A DNA stretch of 64,000 bases from contig JAHNUO010000014.1 in NCBI GenBank assembly GCA_019787685.1, positions 1 to 64,000 on the forward strand. Direction: 5' to 3'. The notes below the pieces were generated by a model. That model saw nothing but the letters and a program-made list of their open reading frames with translations, did not search any database and had not been told where the DNA came from. Positions 36,169-47,128 of the stretch are shown piece after piece (positions within the stretch are counted from its first letter, which is position 1; every line of letters begins with the position of its first letter). This stretch comes from Chiua virens (taxonomy: Eukaryota > Basidiomycota > Agaricomycetes > Boletales > Boletaceae). The position numbers were made by a program, and so were the translations under genes.

Positions 36169-36609
36169 CCTGTCAGATGCCTTCTCTGCAGGGAGTTCCT
36201 CTCCCTTTGCCTCTGCCTTCTCACGAACTTCTCTTGCTTCCTTCGCCGTGCAGAAACGGCGACTACGTTGTTGATTCATCTTGGCTCTCGGGGCGACACC
36301 GTCCACAGCCATGACAAAGCGCTTCCTGGGGTTAATCTTCCCGAATAAAAGGTCCACGTATGCAAAAATAGCCATGAATATCTGCTTGGGATGCGAGCCT
36401 GTGAGAAGAGACATTTCAACGGGGAAGTGTCGACTGCGCAGATTGAAATTGTACAATTATGTATGATCCCGTTGAAGTCGAGGTATAAGTTGTCTATGAA
36501 ATAGGTTAGCGGTCATGGCTCGCTGGAATGCCTCAAGCTGTTTCACCAAATTCGAGACTCTTGTTCTCCTGAATGAGTTGAGTCGGACGTCAATGGGTAC
36601 CGTTCACTT
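36169..36609 (-). pseudogene. XRN1: XRN1 N-terminal fragment (right arm)
   Basis: Identical in translation to the left-arm fragment, including [18 protein letters not shown] and the 4-base insertion before QLIQEN. It joins UBR1 sequence at the same GTAAG position. Confidence 0.8.
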
Positions 36610-37129
36610 TGAATCACTTCAGCGTATGCATCTCGGAAGAACAGGAAGGACAACTCATGCGATCATATAATGGAAGAACTAGAGGTGAAGTACTAAAGAT
36701 TACTTATTGTCATCGTATCAACCACTGTGGACAAATGCGCACCTTCGGGATACCTTGCAGAGGTATGAGCAGGTTTTTTCAAGCAGTTTATGGAACATGT
36801 ACTTACTGATAATGCACAAAAAGAATGAAAGATTCGGACTCGGCAACAAAGGCTCTAGTGAAGCGGTGCTTCAAGCCAATGCCTCGCTGCCAAAATGCAG
36901 CCACATAGCTATGTAAGCAAGAGCCAGATCTGTCTTCTACTGCGTCTCGCTCATCTCAGGTCCTCACTGCTCCTTGTCACACCTGGTGAGTCCCTAGAAT
37001 CTCAAGCACAGCAGTAATCGAACCAGACACAGGCTACATAACTTGAAGAGACAATTCCGCCCACCCTACGCATCATGATCTTGACTGGCGACCATGAATC
37101 CATGATTGCACCTATGATGGCAGCGTCAT

Positions 37130-38062
37130 GTGCGTGCGTGTTAACAGGTGCTGGGCTGCATAGTTTCCAGGCTGTACACCTCGTTGCCCACGCCAAAGGC
37201 AATGATGTATGTCTTCCATTCCCCCAATTTCCCATTGCTCACTGTGTGGTAGTACATTGCGAGTTATACGCAACACCGGAGTCGAGTTGAGAATGACGTC
37301 ATAGAAGAGGTTGATGATGTTCGAAATGGAATACTGATAAATTCAACTGCTCACGACAGCTTTGGAAAAAACACTGCATTCCTAATGGTACGTAATCAGC
37401 CTTTTGCTTTCAGTGATGTCTAATGCAGATGGCCAACTACATAGACACCTAATTTTGCGATGACAACTGCGGACATCCACCCTGAGTTACCACCAGAAGA
37501 GGTATGTTGCACTGCACATCGGTTTGTTCTCGGCCCATCACATGACTTGGCTCTTGGCGATCGCACGCTTCATTCGGGTTGTCGTGTCCAGATGCCTCCC
37601 AGTGGTTCTGATGACCACTCAAACTGGCCCCCAGACATACTTTTCGATGCCGTTTATGCCAACGCAGTGTTATTACACTTTGCTGCTCCAGGTTTACGGG
37701 ATATTGTTCGTCAATGGAAATCTACCTTTTACCCTGGAGGAGCCACAAGTGCAAGGCAAGCAGATTACCACGCAATGATTCAAGAGCGAGCCGACCGGAA
37801 ACAGAAGGAGGACAAACAAAAGGATGAAAGTAGTCAGCATCATAGAAAACGTTCAGAGCGTGTCGGTGATGAATCTAATGACCACGAAGACACCCTGGAC
37901 ACCCTGGACATCCTCATGATACTGCTGTACATCACAATGCCACCAGAGAGAGTAAAACAATTTTGGAGAGAAGCTAAGGATAAGAAGCAGAAGATGGAAA
38001 GGATCCGCTTGGAGGACAAGGTTGTGGGTTGGAGAAAGGATGTCATCGATGCGTGCCCGTGA
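37130..38062 (+). CDS. HNH nuclease-domain protein, 5' end cut by the right arm
   Basis: Exons joined across introns at about 37207-37250, 37389-37431 and 37502-37545 read TGAGLHSFQAVHLVAHAKG (first His of HNH), RVENDVIEEVDDVRNGILIN (central Asn), STAHDSFGKNTAFL (last His region) and TPNFAMTTADIHP. They continue as NWPPDILFDAVYANAVLLHF, WKSTFYPGG and a charged helical C-terminus (DTLDILMILLYITMPPERVK). This is the layout of an HNH family very common in Agaricomycetes, of unknown target. Such proteins have about 100-200 residues before the C-V-x-T-G start of the domain; here that part is replaced by the repeat arm at 37129. It is probably a truncated gene. Confidence 0.65.
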
Positions 38063-38606
38063 TGGTTTCGTTTTATGACCTTGCAACCTTTATGAGTACA
38101 TTTGTAGCTCTCTGTTTGCGAAATAGTGACTTTTTAGAACCTTGGATGCGAGGTTTGAACCTGCAGCAGGTAGCAACAGGAAAGCAAAACACTCTTGAAG
38201 AAGTATCAGCAGAACGGGACGTACTATACGCGACAATGTCTTCTGTAGCGCATTACCTAACGATCCAGGTCTAAGAAAAAAGGAAAAGAAGGAAAAAGTA
38301 CGAGTCCACGTCCATCTGTGGTCAGTCAAAAAATGTATGCTTGCGATTGTGTAGCCCCCATGTGCAGCCAAAGCAATAGGTTGATGATATGTTATATATG
38401 GAGGAGACATGCTAGGGAGATGACAAGAATATCCACAGAGATAATGCAAGCTGTCGAGGGGGAATAGCGATGTCAATGCGACCGGTGACCACAAACAACC
38501 AAAAAGCCCTTACCAATATTAATAGATAGCGACACGACTCGTAACACAACGGAAACAGTGAAGAAGAAAAGGGGATAGAAAAGAAACAGTAGTAAAGGAC
38601 GTCAAG
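38063..38606. other. Intergenic between convergent genes, no gene seen
   Basis: The HNH gene and the G-alpha gene converge here. The first 200 bases can be read in frame on the plus strand (LQQVATGKQNTLEEVSAERD) but without a known motif. The rest contains A-rich runs suited to 3' ends. Confidence 0.4.
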
Positions 38607-40043
38607 CTACAAAATGCCTGAATTTTTTAGCGCATTCTGTAGGATCGTTTCCTTCACCGCCGCGAATACTAAACGAATGTTTGTCGTGTCCGTTGCTTGT
38701 GTTAGACTGATTGCCAGCATGAGCCAATCGAGGCTATAAAGATTTGAAACGTACTGAGGATAAACCGAGAGGCGTGCACGATTCGTTTGCATGAATCTCC
38801 AGAGGATATATTTAGCGGCCTTGCTTAGATCCGCACCGCCAGAGTACTCTGGGAAATATCTCTCCAGTGGGACCTGGCGGGATACGAGGGATGAAAAACT
38901 CGATTTGTTGGGAAACACACCTTTGGTAGCTTGGTTTTAAACACATCGATCTTGTTGAGGAACAATATGATCGATGTTCTCAAAAACCACCGAGAGTTGA
39001 TTACGGATTCGAAGAGTATGAGAGATTCGGCCATCCGATTCTACGAAGCGTGGTTAAAGCTCGGCTGTAAATAGCGGACTTGGGACTTACCTGGTTCTTC
39101 TCCTCCAGCAAGACTTGATCGTACTCGCTCAGGGCTGTGCAGAAAATGATGCTCGTTACGCTTTCGAAACAATGTATCCATTTCTTTCGTTCGGGGCGTT
39201 GGCCTCCAACGTCAAACATATGTATCCTAGATGAGGCTGAGATGAGAGGGAAGGAAAGGGGAACGATGAGACGTACTGAAGTTGTCCCATCATGAATCAA
39301 GTTTCGGTAATACCTGTTGACTTTAGACGAGCTCGTAGAATGTCATTCTCAGTTGGAAGGTACTTGGGTGCACCTATGCGCAATACATCGGTGAAGAAAC
39401 TGAGGAAATGGAATCAGAGGGGGTTGGACATGAAGGATGACGATACTTACTAAACCGCGCTGTCCATGAGGTAAAACTGGCTAGTATGGTCCATAAGCTG
39501 TGGAATTATTGGGTCCTTCCATAATTGGTCGATAGCTTCGGCGATCTCGGGAGAAAATTCGAACGAGGGTGATGGGTCAATTCGGTAGTCAAAGATGCGT
39601 TCGGCATTGACCTGAGAATGGCAGGAATGAAGCCTAAGGATCAATGGATAGAAAACGAAGAATGACTCAAGACGTACATGATTATGTGGGTGAATGCAGT
39701 CAAGGCCGAGCTTGCACATTGCAAGAATTGTAGCTTGTGCACTATCGAGTGTGTTTCGATATATAATTGACCGGTAGGTCAAAAGTTCTTCGTCAGTGAA
39801 ACCGTTCTGGTGGATAATCTTCATTTGCTTAACAATCGTGGATTTGCCAGACTCGCTTGATCCTAGAACAAGGGTTAGGTTGGCACAGGAAAAAAGAGGC
39901 ACCAAGTGCTGGCAGGGAGACTGACCAAGGAGTAATATCTTGCACTCCTTTCTAAGCCTCCTGGAATCCTCTTCGAGCTGGCGGTCGATTGCATCAGATC
40001 TTTCCTTCTGAGCCCCGTCCTGGGAAGAGATACAATTGCCCAT
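38607..40043 (-). pseudogene. Heterotrimeric G protein alpha subunit with a stop in switch I
   Basis: The protein begins MGNCISSQDG: Gly2 for myristoylation and Cys4 for palmitoylation. An intron (about 39923-39858) splits the P-loop, giving GSSESGKSTIVKQMKIIHQN. Then come the helical domain, [29 protein letters not shown] (switch II), FLNKIDVF (guanine-specific NKID), [19 protein letters not shown] (TCAT-like loop) and the C-terminus NALKNSGIL, which docks receptors. Ten or so introns keep frame. In switch I the codon after ITET is TGA (39299-39297), where related proteins have Arg (ITETRF), so a CGA-to-TGA change is likely. No intron can remove it without deleting switch I. It is otherwise full length, so it is a recent pseudogene or a sequence error. 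Confidence 0.85.
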
Positions 40044-41893
40044 GATAAAAGGAAGCAAGCGAGACAGATGGCGTGTGCAACGAAATGTTCACTGCCCTTT
40101 ACCTCATAGACAGACGGGCTGGTCCACCAGACTACTAATCACGATTCTGAATAGTAATGGCATTGCTTGACGACTCGGACACATTGCTTGACGTGACCCA
40201 CGGCAACTCAAGCCCAGGCTGCTTGTTAAAAGAAGGGAATAGTAACTTTGTGTAATGCATTACCTACACACCCAAGGGTTGGTAACGTTGAATGGACCTC
40301 AGAAATGGATTTGTCAGCCTGGCTTCAAAACGTACGCTGCGTTTGGGTACACTTTCCCACAGCTAGTAGGTAGCAAGCCCTAAAAATATACTGTAAAAAA
40401 AGTGCAACAAGCATGATTTGAACCACACCATTGAAGAAAGAGACCCACACAACACATAACCATTAGGCTAAAAGACCTTCGCTATATTCAGACTCTCAGT
40501 CAAATATATAGAGTATTTTTGTACTTAGCACAATTACTTGAGGCTTGATTATCCTAACAAAACATTTTAATCACACAGTGTACACACTCTCAGTGATTGG
40601 TAACTCATTTCTATATATGATTAGCCAAGTATCTTACCTAGTTTGTTGCACTGATCCATCTAACATTACAGTGATATAAAATGGGACATTGTCCGGTCAT
40701 CATTTAGATGATCCCCAGAGCTGTCTTTTGACATCTGCCAGACATCTAGCATGTTATGTCACACATATGTCATATTACCACACCACAGACAGTGATTACA
40801 TTGATCCAGGCACATCATACCTATCTTTACATATTATCTACAAATTATTTTGTTAACAAATTCCGTCAATTGTTCACTTAGGGTAAACCTAATTTGGGCA
40901 TGTAATCGTAACGGCCACCAGCCCCTGACTCCATTACAATTTGTTGGACTCGAGGTCCTTTGATTATGCCAAACAATGGCAATCCTCACTCGACCTGATG
41001 CCAACTGTAGCTACATGTCATCTGTCAATAGGAGACTCCTAATTAATTCCTGCCTCTTGACTACCATCTCATCTGATGAAGTTCCTCTCACACCTATCTT
41101 ACTACAACACAATTCAAATGGCCCTTCGGGCAAACCTGGACCCCATAGCTCCAGCAGTAAGGCAAGTCAGTCTGTAGGTGAATAAACTGTACAACTACAA
41201 AATCATTGTTGACTAGTTAGCAAAATTCACAACGTATTGACAGACATGAATATGTAGCATTGTTCATTCTGTTACCACTGACATCTGTTATTGTTCTACA
41301 ATAATAGAAGATTCTGAGTTGATAAAGTGTGGATACTAAATTTTTTAATTGTATAAAATGATTTCATTCAGCCTGTGGTGAGAGTGGTTGTTAGAATATG
41401 CCATGGAGTGCACAATGTTACATACTGTATGAGAGCTTCAGCTGTGGCCTGCAGCTCATCAAGAGTGAAGTTGCAAGCATTGTAGTGATTGTAAAGCAGC
41501 AAGAATAAGTAGGGGCTGCAGAAATCACTTTTAAGTAGACCCAGGTTGAAGGAACATAGCAGATGAACAGGCTGTTGAAAGAGTGTGATTGTGAGGATGA
41601 TGTGGACAACATTGTCAATGTTTGGAAAGAAATTGTGGAGGTTTTTGTTATGTGAGAGCATACAATCACTAGTCCTTGTATACAGCTTAGCTGTCAGGCA
41701 GTGATAACTCACCCACACCTTCAGCTAGCAAGAGAGATTCAGCTTAGAGCAGTGATGTCCGTTAGGAAGAGGGCTCTATCTGACGATGCTGAAGGTCTTC
41801 GACTGTGAGAGAGAAGCTTCACACCAAGTGGAGACTTAGAAGTATGCTGAATTGCACAGAACTAGCTAAGGAACATAGAAGGCAAGGAAGTGC
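40044..41893. other. AT-rich intergenic stretch
   Basis: No gene is supported. A 116-codon minus-strand frame (41718-41368) has no recognised motif. A SINE-like tRNA head lies at 40395-40484. The rest is AT-rich and probably old repeat sequence. Confidence 0.45.
40395..40484 (-). ncRNA. tRNA-derived SINE-like head with pol III A and B boxes
   Basis: On the minus strand, TAGCCTAATGG (40470-40460) fits the A box TRGYNNARNNG, and GGTTCAAATC (40424-40415) fits the B box RGTTCRANNC. They are 35 bases apart, followed by a T7 run (40401-40395) that would stop pol III. The acceptor, D and T stems do not pair, so it is not a working tRNA. A SINE head or tRNA relic is the best reading. Confidence 0.35.
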
Positions 41894-42599
41894 TGTAGGA
41901 GTTAGATACTCCTTACGGTTGTAGGATACCTTTTCCTCGCTCTTCATCATGTCCTATCACCTCCCATCTCATCCGCCATCAACTTCATGCCAGCCCGATT
42001 TCATTCCTAGTGTTTACAGATCATCCGAATCCAATCTGAGTCCAATCCGAGTCAACATGATCCAATCTGGTTTCATTGTATGTATTCTGCTTCATCTGAT
42101 TTGACTTGTGCTATTTGATTTGGCCTTATTAAGGTTGTTACTATCATAATACCTTCCTTTCCTTTTGTTATCTATAAGGTTTGACACTCCTGTCTTAAAT
42201 ACTCACCCTACATTGATCCTGTATACTTACCTAGGATCAGATTGCCTTTAACAGTCCTGGGTTGTGCCCAGGACTATAAAACCATGTTTTCTAACATAAA
42301 ACATTATCTTTCTGCATTCAGGAGATCTCCTGTTTACTCTCCTGTGTGTGAGTGAGCTGGATAGCTTTCCTTTTACCTCATCCTATTGTTCCTTGGCATC
42401 TCATCTACTCGAATCAATCCTCTCATCACCTTGACTCCACCCAGATACTTTTTCATTGACCGCTTTTCATTCCGGATCGTTCAGCAGCCTCTAGGACTCC
42501 TAGACAAACCCAAATCCTTCATTCCTTCAAGTATAACCCCCCTTGGGATGAACTTATCACCCCACCTTTCTTCATTTCACCTTATATTTGTTTTCTACA
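41894..42599 (+). mobile_element. LTR of a Ty3-type retroelement (forward)
   Basis: It begins TGTAGGAGTTAGATACTCC and ends TTTGTTTTCTACA (706 bp, TG..CA). It is followed at once by ACTGGAGCCCACTGTGAG, suited to a primer-binding site. A TATAAAA box is near 42278. A related sequence lies in reverse orientation at 44837-45540. No forward second LTR was found to the right. Confidence 0.75.
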
Positions 42600-44836
42600 A
42601 CTGGAGCCCACTGTGAGGGGTGGTTTCAGAAGGTTTGGATTTGGACGTCTTTGCTCTCCCATTGCTCTTCCTTCACTTGCTGCACACATTGCCTACATCC
42701 GTCCCTGACCTGTGCCTTATCTGGTTTCACAAACCTTATTTTTTTTTTTGGACCTGGTTACAATACCTTCTGACTTTTAGTCACTGCTCACCCTGCTCGC
42801 ATCCCTGTGCCACTACTAACCTTTCCTCCATGTCTCACGATTCATCCGCCCTTAGCTATGAAGGTCACAAGTGCATCAGATAATCAACCAACACCATTTT
42901 CATCCATCATGATTGCTGCTAGCATAACCCAGATGCCGTATTGAGGCACCCCGGATGCACCAACCTTCAGCAGAAAAGCTTCCCATCTCCAGCCATATCT
43001 AGACTACATTGACTTTCTTTGCACATGGGTTGAACTGCCCCAATCGAAGAGAGTATGGTATGCATTGCATTACGTCAACCCCAGTGTACATGACCTTTGG
43101 GAGATCCTACCTGAAGTGGTTACTGATCCACCAGATTGGCAGGTGTTCATTATATCCATCAAGACACTCTACCCAGAACTCAATAACTGGTACTGCTTCA
43201 AGGATCTCCAGAACCTCGTCAATTACTATCAATCCAAGTTGAGGTGCTTCCTTAACGAGCTGGGGAAGTATATTCAAGAATTTACAAAAATATCATCATT
43301 CCTTCTCACCTGACAACAAATAGCTACCCTTGATCGAGATTTTCTTTTTCTTAGTGGTTTTCCAGTCAATTTACAGTATGAGATTCGTCGACGGTTAGCA
43401 ATCCTGCGACTGGATATCCACCTGGATGCCTTGTATGCGCTTGATGACGTTTGTGATGCCGCCAAGTTTCTTTTATCAGGATCACATTCTCATTTTACCC
43501 CTACACTTTTGCTCCCCCTTCAATCGCCTTCTCTTTTGCTACCTGACCTTTACAATCCACTTCTGTATAACCAACCCATTCCTTCATCCATTTTTATTTT
43601 GCCATCAATCCAAGGGCCGCCTACTTGTCTAGTTCTGTAGTTATCACACTGGTTATGGACATCAACCCGTGTGTTGCTCTGTCATCATGATCATCGGTTA
43701 CTGAATGACTGATGGATTACACTATCGACCTGACCATGTTAACCGAACTGGTCTCACCACTCTCAATCCCGATTGCACCTTGCATGACTGTCATCACAAC
43801 ACCTCTCAGCATCACAGATGTGTGGTCAGCCTGTCCTTGTGACCTCCTTGACATTGAACTGGACACTCTGTCATATTCGGTATCAACTCAGCTGGTAGTA
43901 CACAACATGGCACTGCATTCAATCGAAACTGATCATGATTTGGATGATCCATACAATGGATTGATTGAACCCATAATTAGCCCCACCATTTCTCTTCTAC
44001 GAAATACCCCCGCTGCCATGTCTGCACTCGGTCTCACAACCAAACTGGTCTCTCATCCCATTCCTCTGAAATCACTCTCAAATGCTCCCTATCAACCCAT
44101 CCCCCATTTGCGTCAATCATTCTCCCTTTTTCTACTACAGCTGCTTGGTCTGTGGACTACTATTATACTGAGTCAGGAATTACCAGCCAATAATATTGTT
44201 TCGATCTGCAGCGTACATGAGCCACCTCAGCTGTACCCTGACCATACCAGACATTCATTTTTATCTATTTTTGTTTCATATCTGCACAAGACTAATGTTT
44301 TAGGTCAAGTGTCAACCAGTTTGTAAGGGATTGTCATGATCCACCAGCTGAGGCAGTCCTAACTGGTCATATCTGGATTGCTGCCATTTGCGTACTCCCA
44401 AGGCCCATGAAACATCCAAATGTTCGTGCAGGCACCTTTCAACTGCTCATTCTACCTACAAATGTGTCCTTACCTCGTTTTAATCCGCTTTCTTCTTGCA
44501 TTTGTTCATCTGCATTCCTGTTGTTTACTATTCAAGTTCCCCTCGTTCACATCTGGTCTTCTGTTATGGCTGCTTTGCCTTCGTTCTCACCACTTGCCTT
44601 GGCAGCTAGTTTCACTGTGGCACCTTCAAAACTTAATCCGCCCATTCCTTATCTGTGGTTTCTTAATCTGCAAGTGTATATAACACTCCCTTTGCATACT
44701 TTCGATGCCTGGGAGGTCATCATTTCAAGTTCCCCTCAGTGTGAGCTTGGTTGGTACCTAATACCAAGCTCAGTTTTTCACGTTTTTAGTTGCATAACAC
44801 ACACTTTTGATGCCATCCGCTTGTATACGGATCTGC
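42600..44836 (+). mobile_element. Degenerate gag region of the retroelement
   Basis: From about 43009 the frame reads RREYGMHYVNPSVHDLWEIL, LPEVVTDPPDWQVFIISI, FKDLQNLVNYYQSKLRCFL and, after a stop at 43312, LDRDFLFLSGFPVNLQYEI. This is the gag/capsid plan of Agaricomycete Ty3 elements (W..F...I..LYP and GFP motifs). Stops and frame changes interrupt it. Between 43700 and 44836 there are long Ser/Thr/Leu-rich frames but no protease, reverse transcriptase or RNase H motif, so pol is deleted or beyond recognition. Confidence 0.6.
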
Positions 44837-45540
44837 TGTAAAAAACTAATAATAGGTGAAATGAAGAAAGGTGGGGTGATAAGTTCATCTCAAGGGGGGT
44901 TATATTCGAAGGAATGGAGGATTTGGGTTTGTCTAGGAGTCCTAGAGGCTACTGAACGATCTGGAATGAAAAACGGTTGATGAAAAGCATCCAGGTTAAG
45001 TCGAGGCGATGAGAGGATTGATTCGAGTAGATGAGATGCAAAGGAACAATAGGACAAGGTAAAAGGAAAGCTGTCCAGCTCACTCACACACAGGAGAGTA
45101 AACAGGAGATCTCCTGAACACAGAAAGATAGTAATTTATGTTAGAAAACATGGTTTTATAGTTCTGGGCACAACCCAGGACTGTTAAAGGCAATCTGACC
45201 CTAGGTAAGTATACAGGATTGATGTAGGGTGAGTATTGAAGACAGGAGTGTCAAACCTTATAGATAACAAAAGGAAAGGAAGGTATTATGATAGTAATGA
45301 CCTTAATAAGGCCAAATTGAATAGAACAAGTCAAATCAGATGAGGCGGAATACATACAATGAAACCGGATTGGATCGCATTGACTTGGATTGGACTCAGA
45401 TTGGATTCAGATGATCTGTAAACACTAGGAATAAAACTGGACTGGCACGAAGTCAATAGCAGATGAGATAGGAGGTGATAGGACTTGATGAAGAGTGAGA
45501 AAAAGGTCTCCTACAACCATAAGGAGTATCTAGCTCCTAC
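44837..45540 (-). mobile_element. LTR in reverse orientation
   Basis: The reverse complement begins TGTAGGAGCTAGATACTCC and ends with a TTTTTTACA variant of the forward LTR end (704 bp). It matches 41894-42599 with many substitutions and small indels. The five bases on each side differ (TCTGC and GTGGG), so no clean target duplication remains. It separates gag from integrase, which suggests inversion or a later insertion. Confidence 0.7.
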
Positions 45541-46400
45541 AGTGGGCATACTCACCTTTCAGGGCCAAGTTTATGTTCCCCCTGATGCAGATCTTTGCCA
45601 CACCATCATGGCCTGCTGTCATGAACTTGGTTTCTTTTGGTCATCCCAGATACCTAAAAACCCACCAACTGGTTGCTGCAGAGTTCTGGTGGCCTGGCCT
45701 CACCCACTTCATCTGAAAATATGTGGAAGGCTGTGCCCCTTGCCAACAAATGAAGGTAAACATGCACCCCACCGTCCCTCCATTCTCCCCCATTCCCTTG
45801 ACTTGTACTCGCCCCTTTCAACAAGTCTCTGTCAACCTATGTGTCGCAATACCTTGTCATGGTGTAGCAGCTTTCAACTAAACTTGCGATGTTCCTTTGT
45901 TTCCTATCCACCATCCTGCCACCTCTGCCCACTCTCCTGGCGTCTCCTACCCTCTGCTTAAGTGTCCATTGGAACTCACACCTCAGCATTGCATTGCCTG
46001 CTAGAGGACCCCATGCCAGGAACTCATTCTGGAGACTGCATTCGTCTTGAGAGGTACTCCTCAGTCTTGATCCTCCCTGTGGTGGATATACCCTTGTCCT
46101 TGACCTTCATCTTCTCCTTAGCATGAGCCTTAAACTGCTAACCCTGTTGTTCACCATCCTATCCTCTTATCCTTGACATCCCTTATTGAAACCTCAATAT
46201 CTCTTGATCGCCTATGCTGGATTTTTCGATTCCACCACCATTGGAATCCTCTCAATGTGCCCTTTCCATTGCCGTCTATTGTCCTGATCACCCCATCTCT
46301 TCCCAAGATATCATCATTTTATCCTTGTTCCCCTCAATTTCTCTTCCCCTGTGTTTCTAGCACACCTTGACGCCTTGGGATTGTCTTCATCTGTGACTTG
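45541..46400 (+). mobile_element. Degenerate Ty3-type integrase N-terminal region
   Basis: In two alternating frames the sequence reads LTFQGQVYVPPDADLCHTIM, EFWWPGLTHF, stop, KYVEGCAPCQQMKVNMHP, FSPIPLTCTRPFQQVSVNL. This is the HHCC zinc finger (CAPCQ pair visible) and following linker of a Ty3-type integrase. The catalytic core (DDE) is not recognisable downstream. It is a relic. Confidence 0.65.
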
Positions 46401-46538
46401 ACCCTTAGTATGGGAATAATGTTATGATTTACTATTGTTTTATTCTTCATTTCCCTCCACAGTCTTCTTTGACTTACTTGTTCAACTTCAGTCTATCCCC
46501 TTCCCATGGTTATCCCTTGTCTCCCTCATCATGGACTC

Positions 46539-46685
46539 TTACCTTAGGTTGGGAAGATGTTTGGACCTGAGTCTACTAATAGTAGATTGGTTGAGACCAG
46601 TAGATTGAGCAATTTGATGGGTTGATTGTCCCAATTCCAAGAGAGAGATAATATGATGAGTTTGGTCAACTGAAAGAGATTTCAT
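46539..46685 (-). pseudogene. Tc1-like transposase helix-turn-helix remnant
   Basis: MKSLSVDQTHHIISLLELG, then QSTHQIAQSTGLNQSTISRL, is the first DNA-binding helix-turn-helix of fungal Tc1/mariner transposases. The frame stops 48 codons in, and no DDE domain follows on this strand. A short (TG)n microsatellite at about 46711-46725 precedes it. Confidence 0.65.
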
Positions 46686-46807
46686 GATGGTGGTTATGGA
46701 CAAAGTGATAGTGTGTGTGTGTGTTTGTATCATGTTGAACTTATTACATGTCACATGATCCATTGCTTATGTAATAACCACTTGCAATATGCATTTTGAA
46801 TACTTTA

Positions 46808-47028
46808 GAGTGTCAGCAACAAAACTGATGCAATGAGTACCTCACATCAATTTCGAAATATTTCCCGATATAGTAAGAATTACATAATAAACCCATATAC
46901 CATTGGAAAGCCCTTGATCAGGGCTTTCCAATGGTACCTAGGTTAGGGGGTCTAGCATCAACAGGGCTCTCAATATTCATGCTTCAATCAAAATGCTACA
47001 AACATTGCATCAGTTTTGTTGCTCACTG
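46808..47028. mobile_element. 221-bp MITE with TA target duplication and palindromic core
   Basis: The left end GAGTGTCAGCAACAAAAC (46808 on) and right end (reverse complement CAGTGAGCAACAAAACTG) share a perfect run of about 22 bases, AGCAACAAAACTGATGCAATG plus one. Both ends abut TA, as in Tc1/mariner insertions. At the centre a 17-bp perfect stem (46898-46914 with 46920-46936, TTTCCAATGGTA half) has a 5-base loop. No coding capacity. It lies 123 bases from the Tc1-like transposase remnant. Confidence 0.7.
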
Positions 47029-47128
47029 TACTTCATTGTTGATGAAGCGCTTGCCAGGTCCGACTTGTGCCATGATACAAGTATTCAGTGGAGTGGTGAG
47101 CGAAAACAAACAAATGGTAAGTTGGTAA

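Larger units (their letters stand above)
33664..37129 (-). repeat. Right arm of the 3.47-kb inverted repeat
   Basis: Reverse complement of 25524-28990 with two differences seen in about 3466 bases. Its outer end lies directly against an HNH-nuclease reading frame beginning at 37130. Its inner end is 4673 bases from the left arm. The spacer is almost entirely one minus-strand gene. Confidence 0.95.

Noticed and set aside
40395..40484. Functional tRNA gene
   Set aside because: A and B boxes fit, but acceptor, D and T stems do not pair; kept only as a SINE-like head.
41368..41718. 116-codon minus-strand frame
   Set aside because: AT-rich, no motif, no introns or conservation signs; likely chance frame in old repeat DNA.
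46808..47028. Palindrome as a rho-independent terminator or operator
   Set aside because: The genome is eukaryotic and the hairpin is centred inside a TA-flanked element with terminal repeats, so a MITE explains it better.
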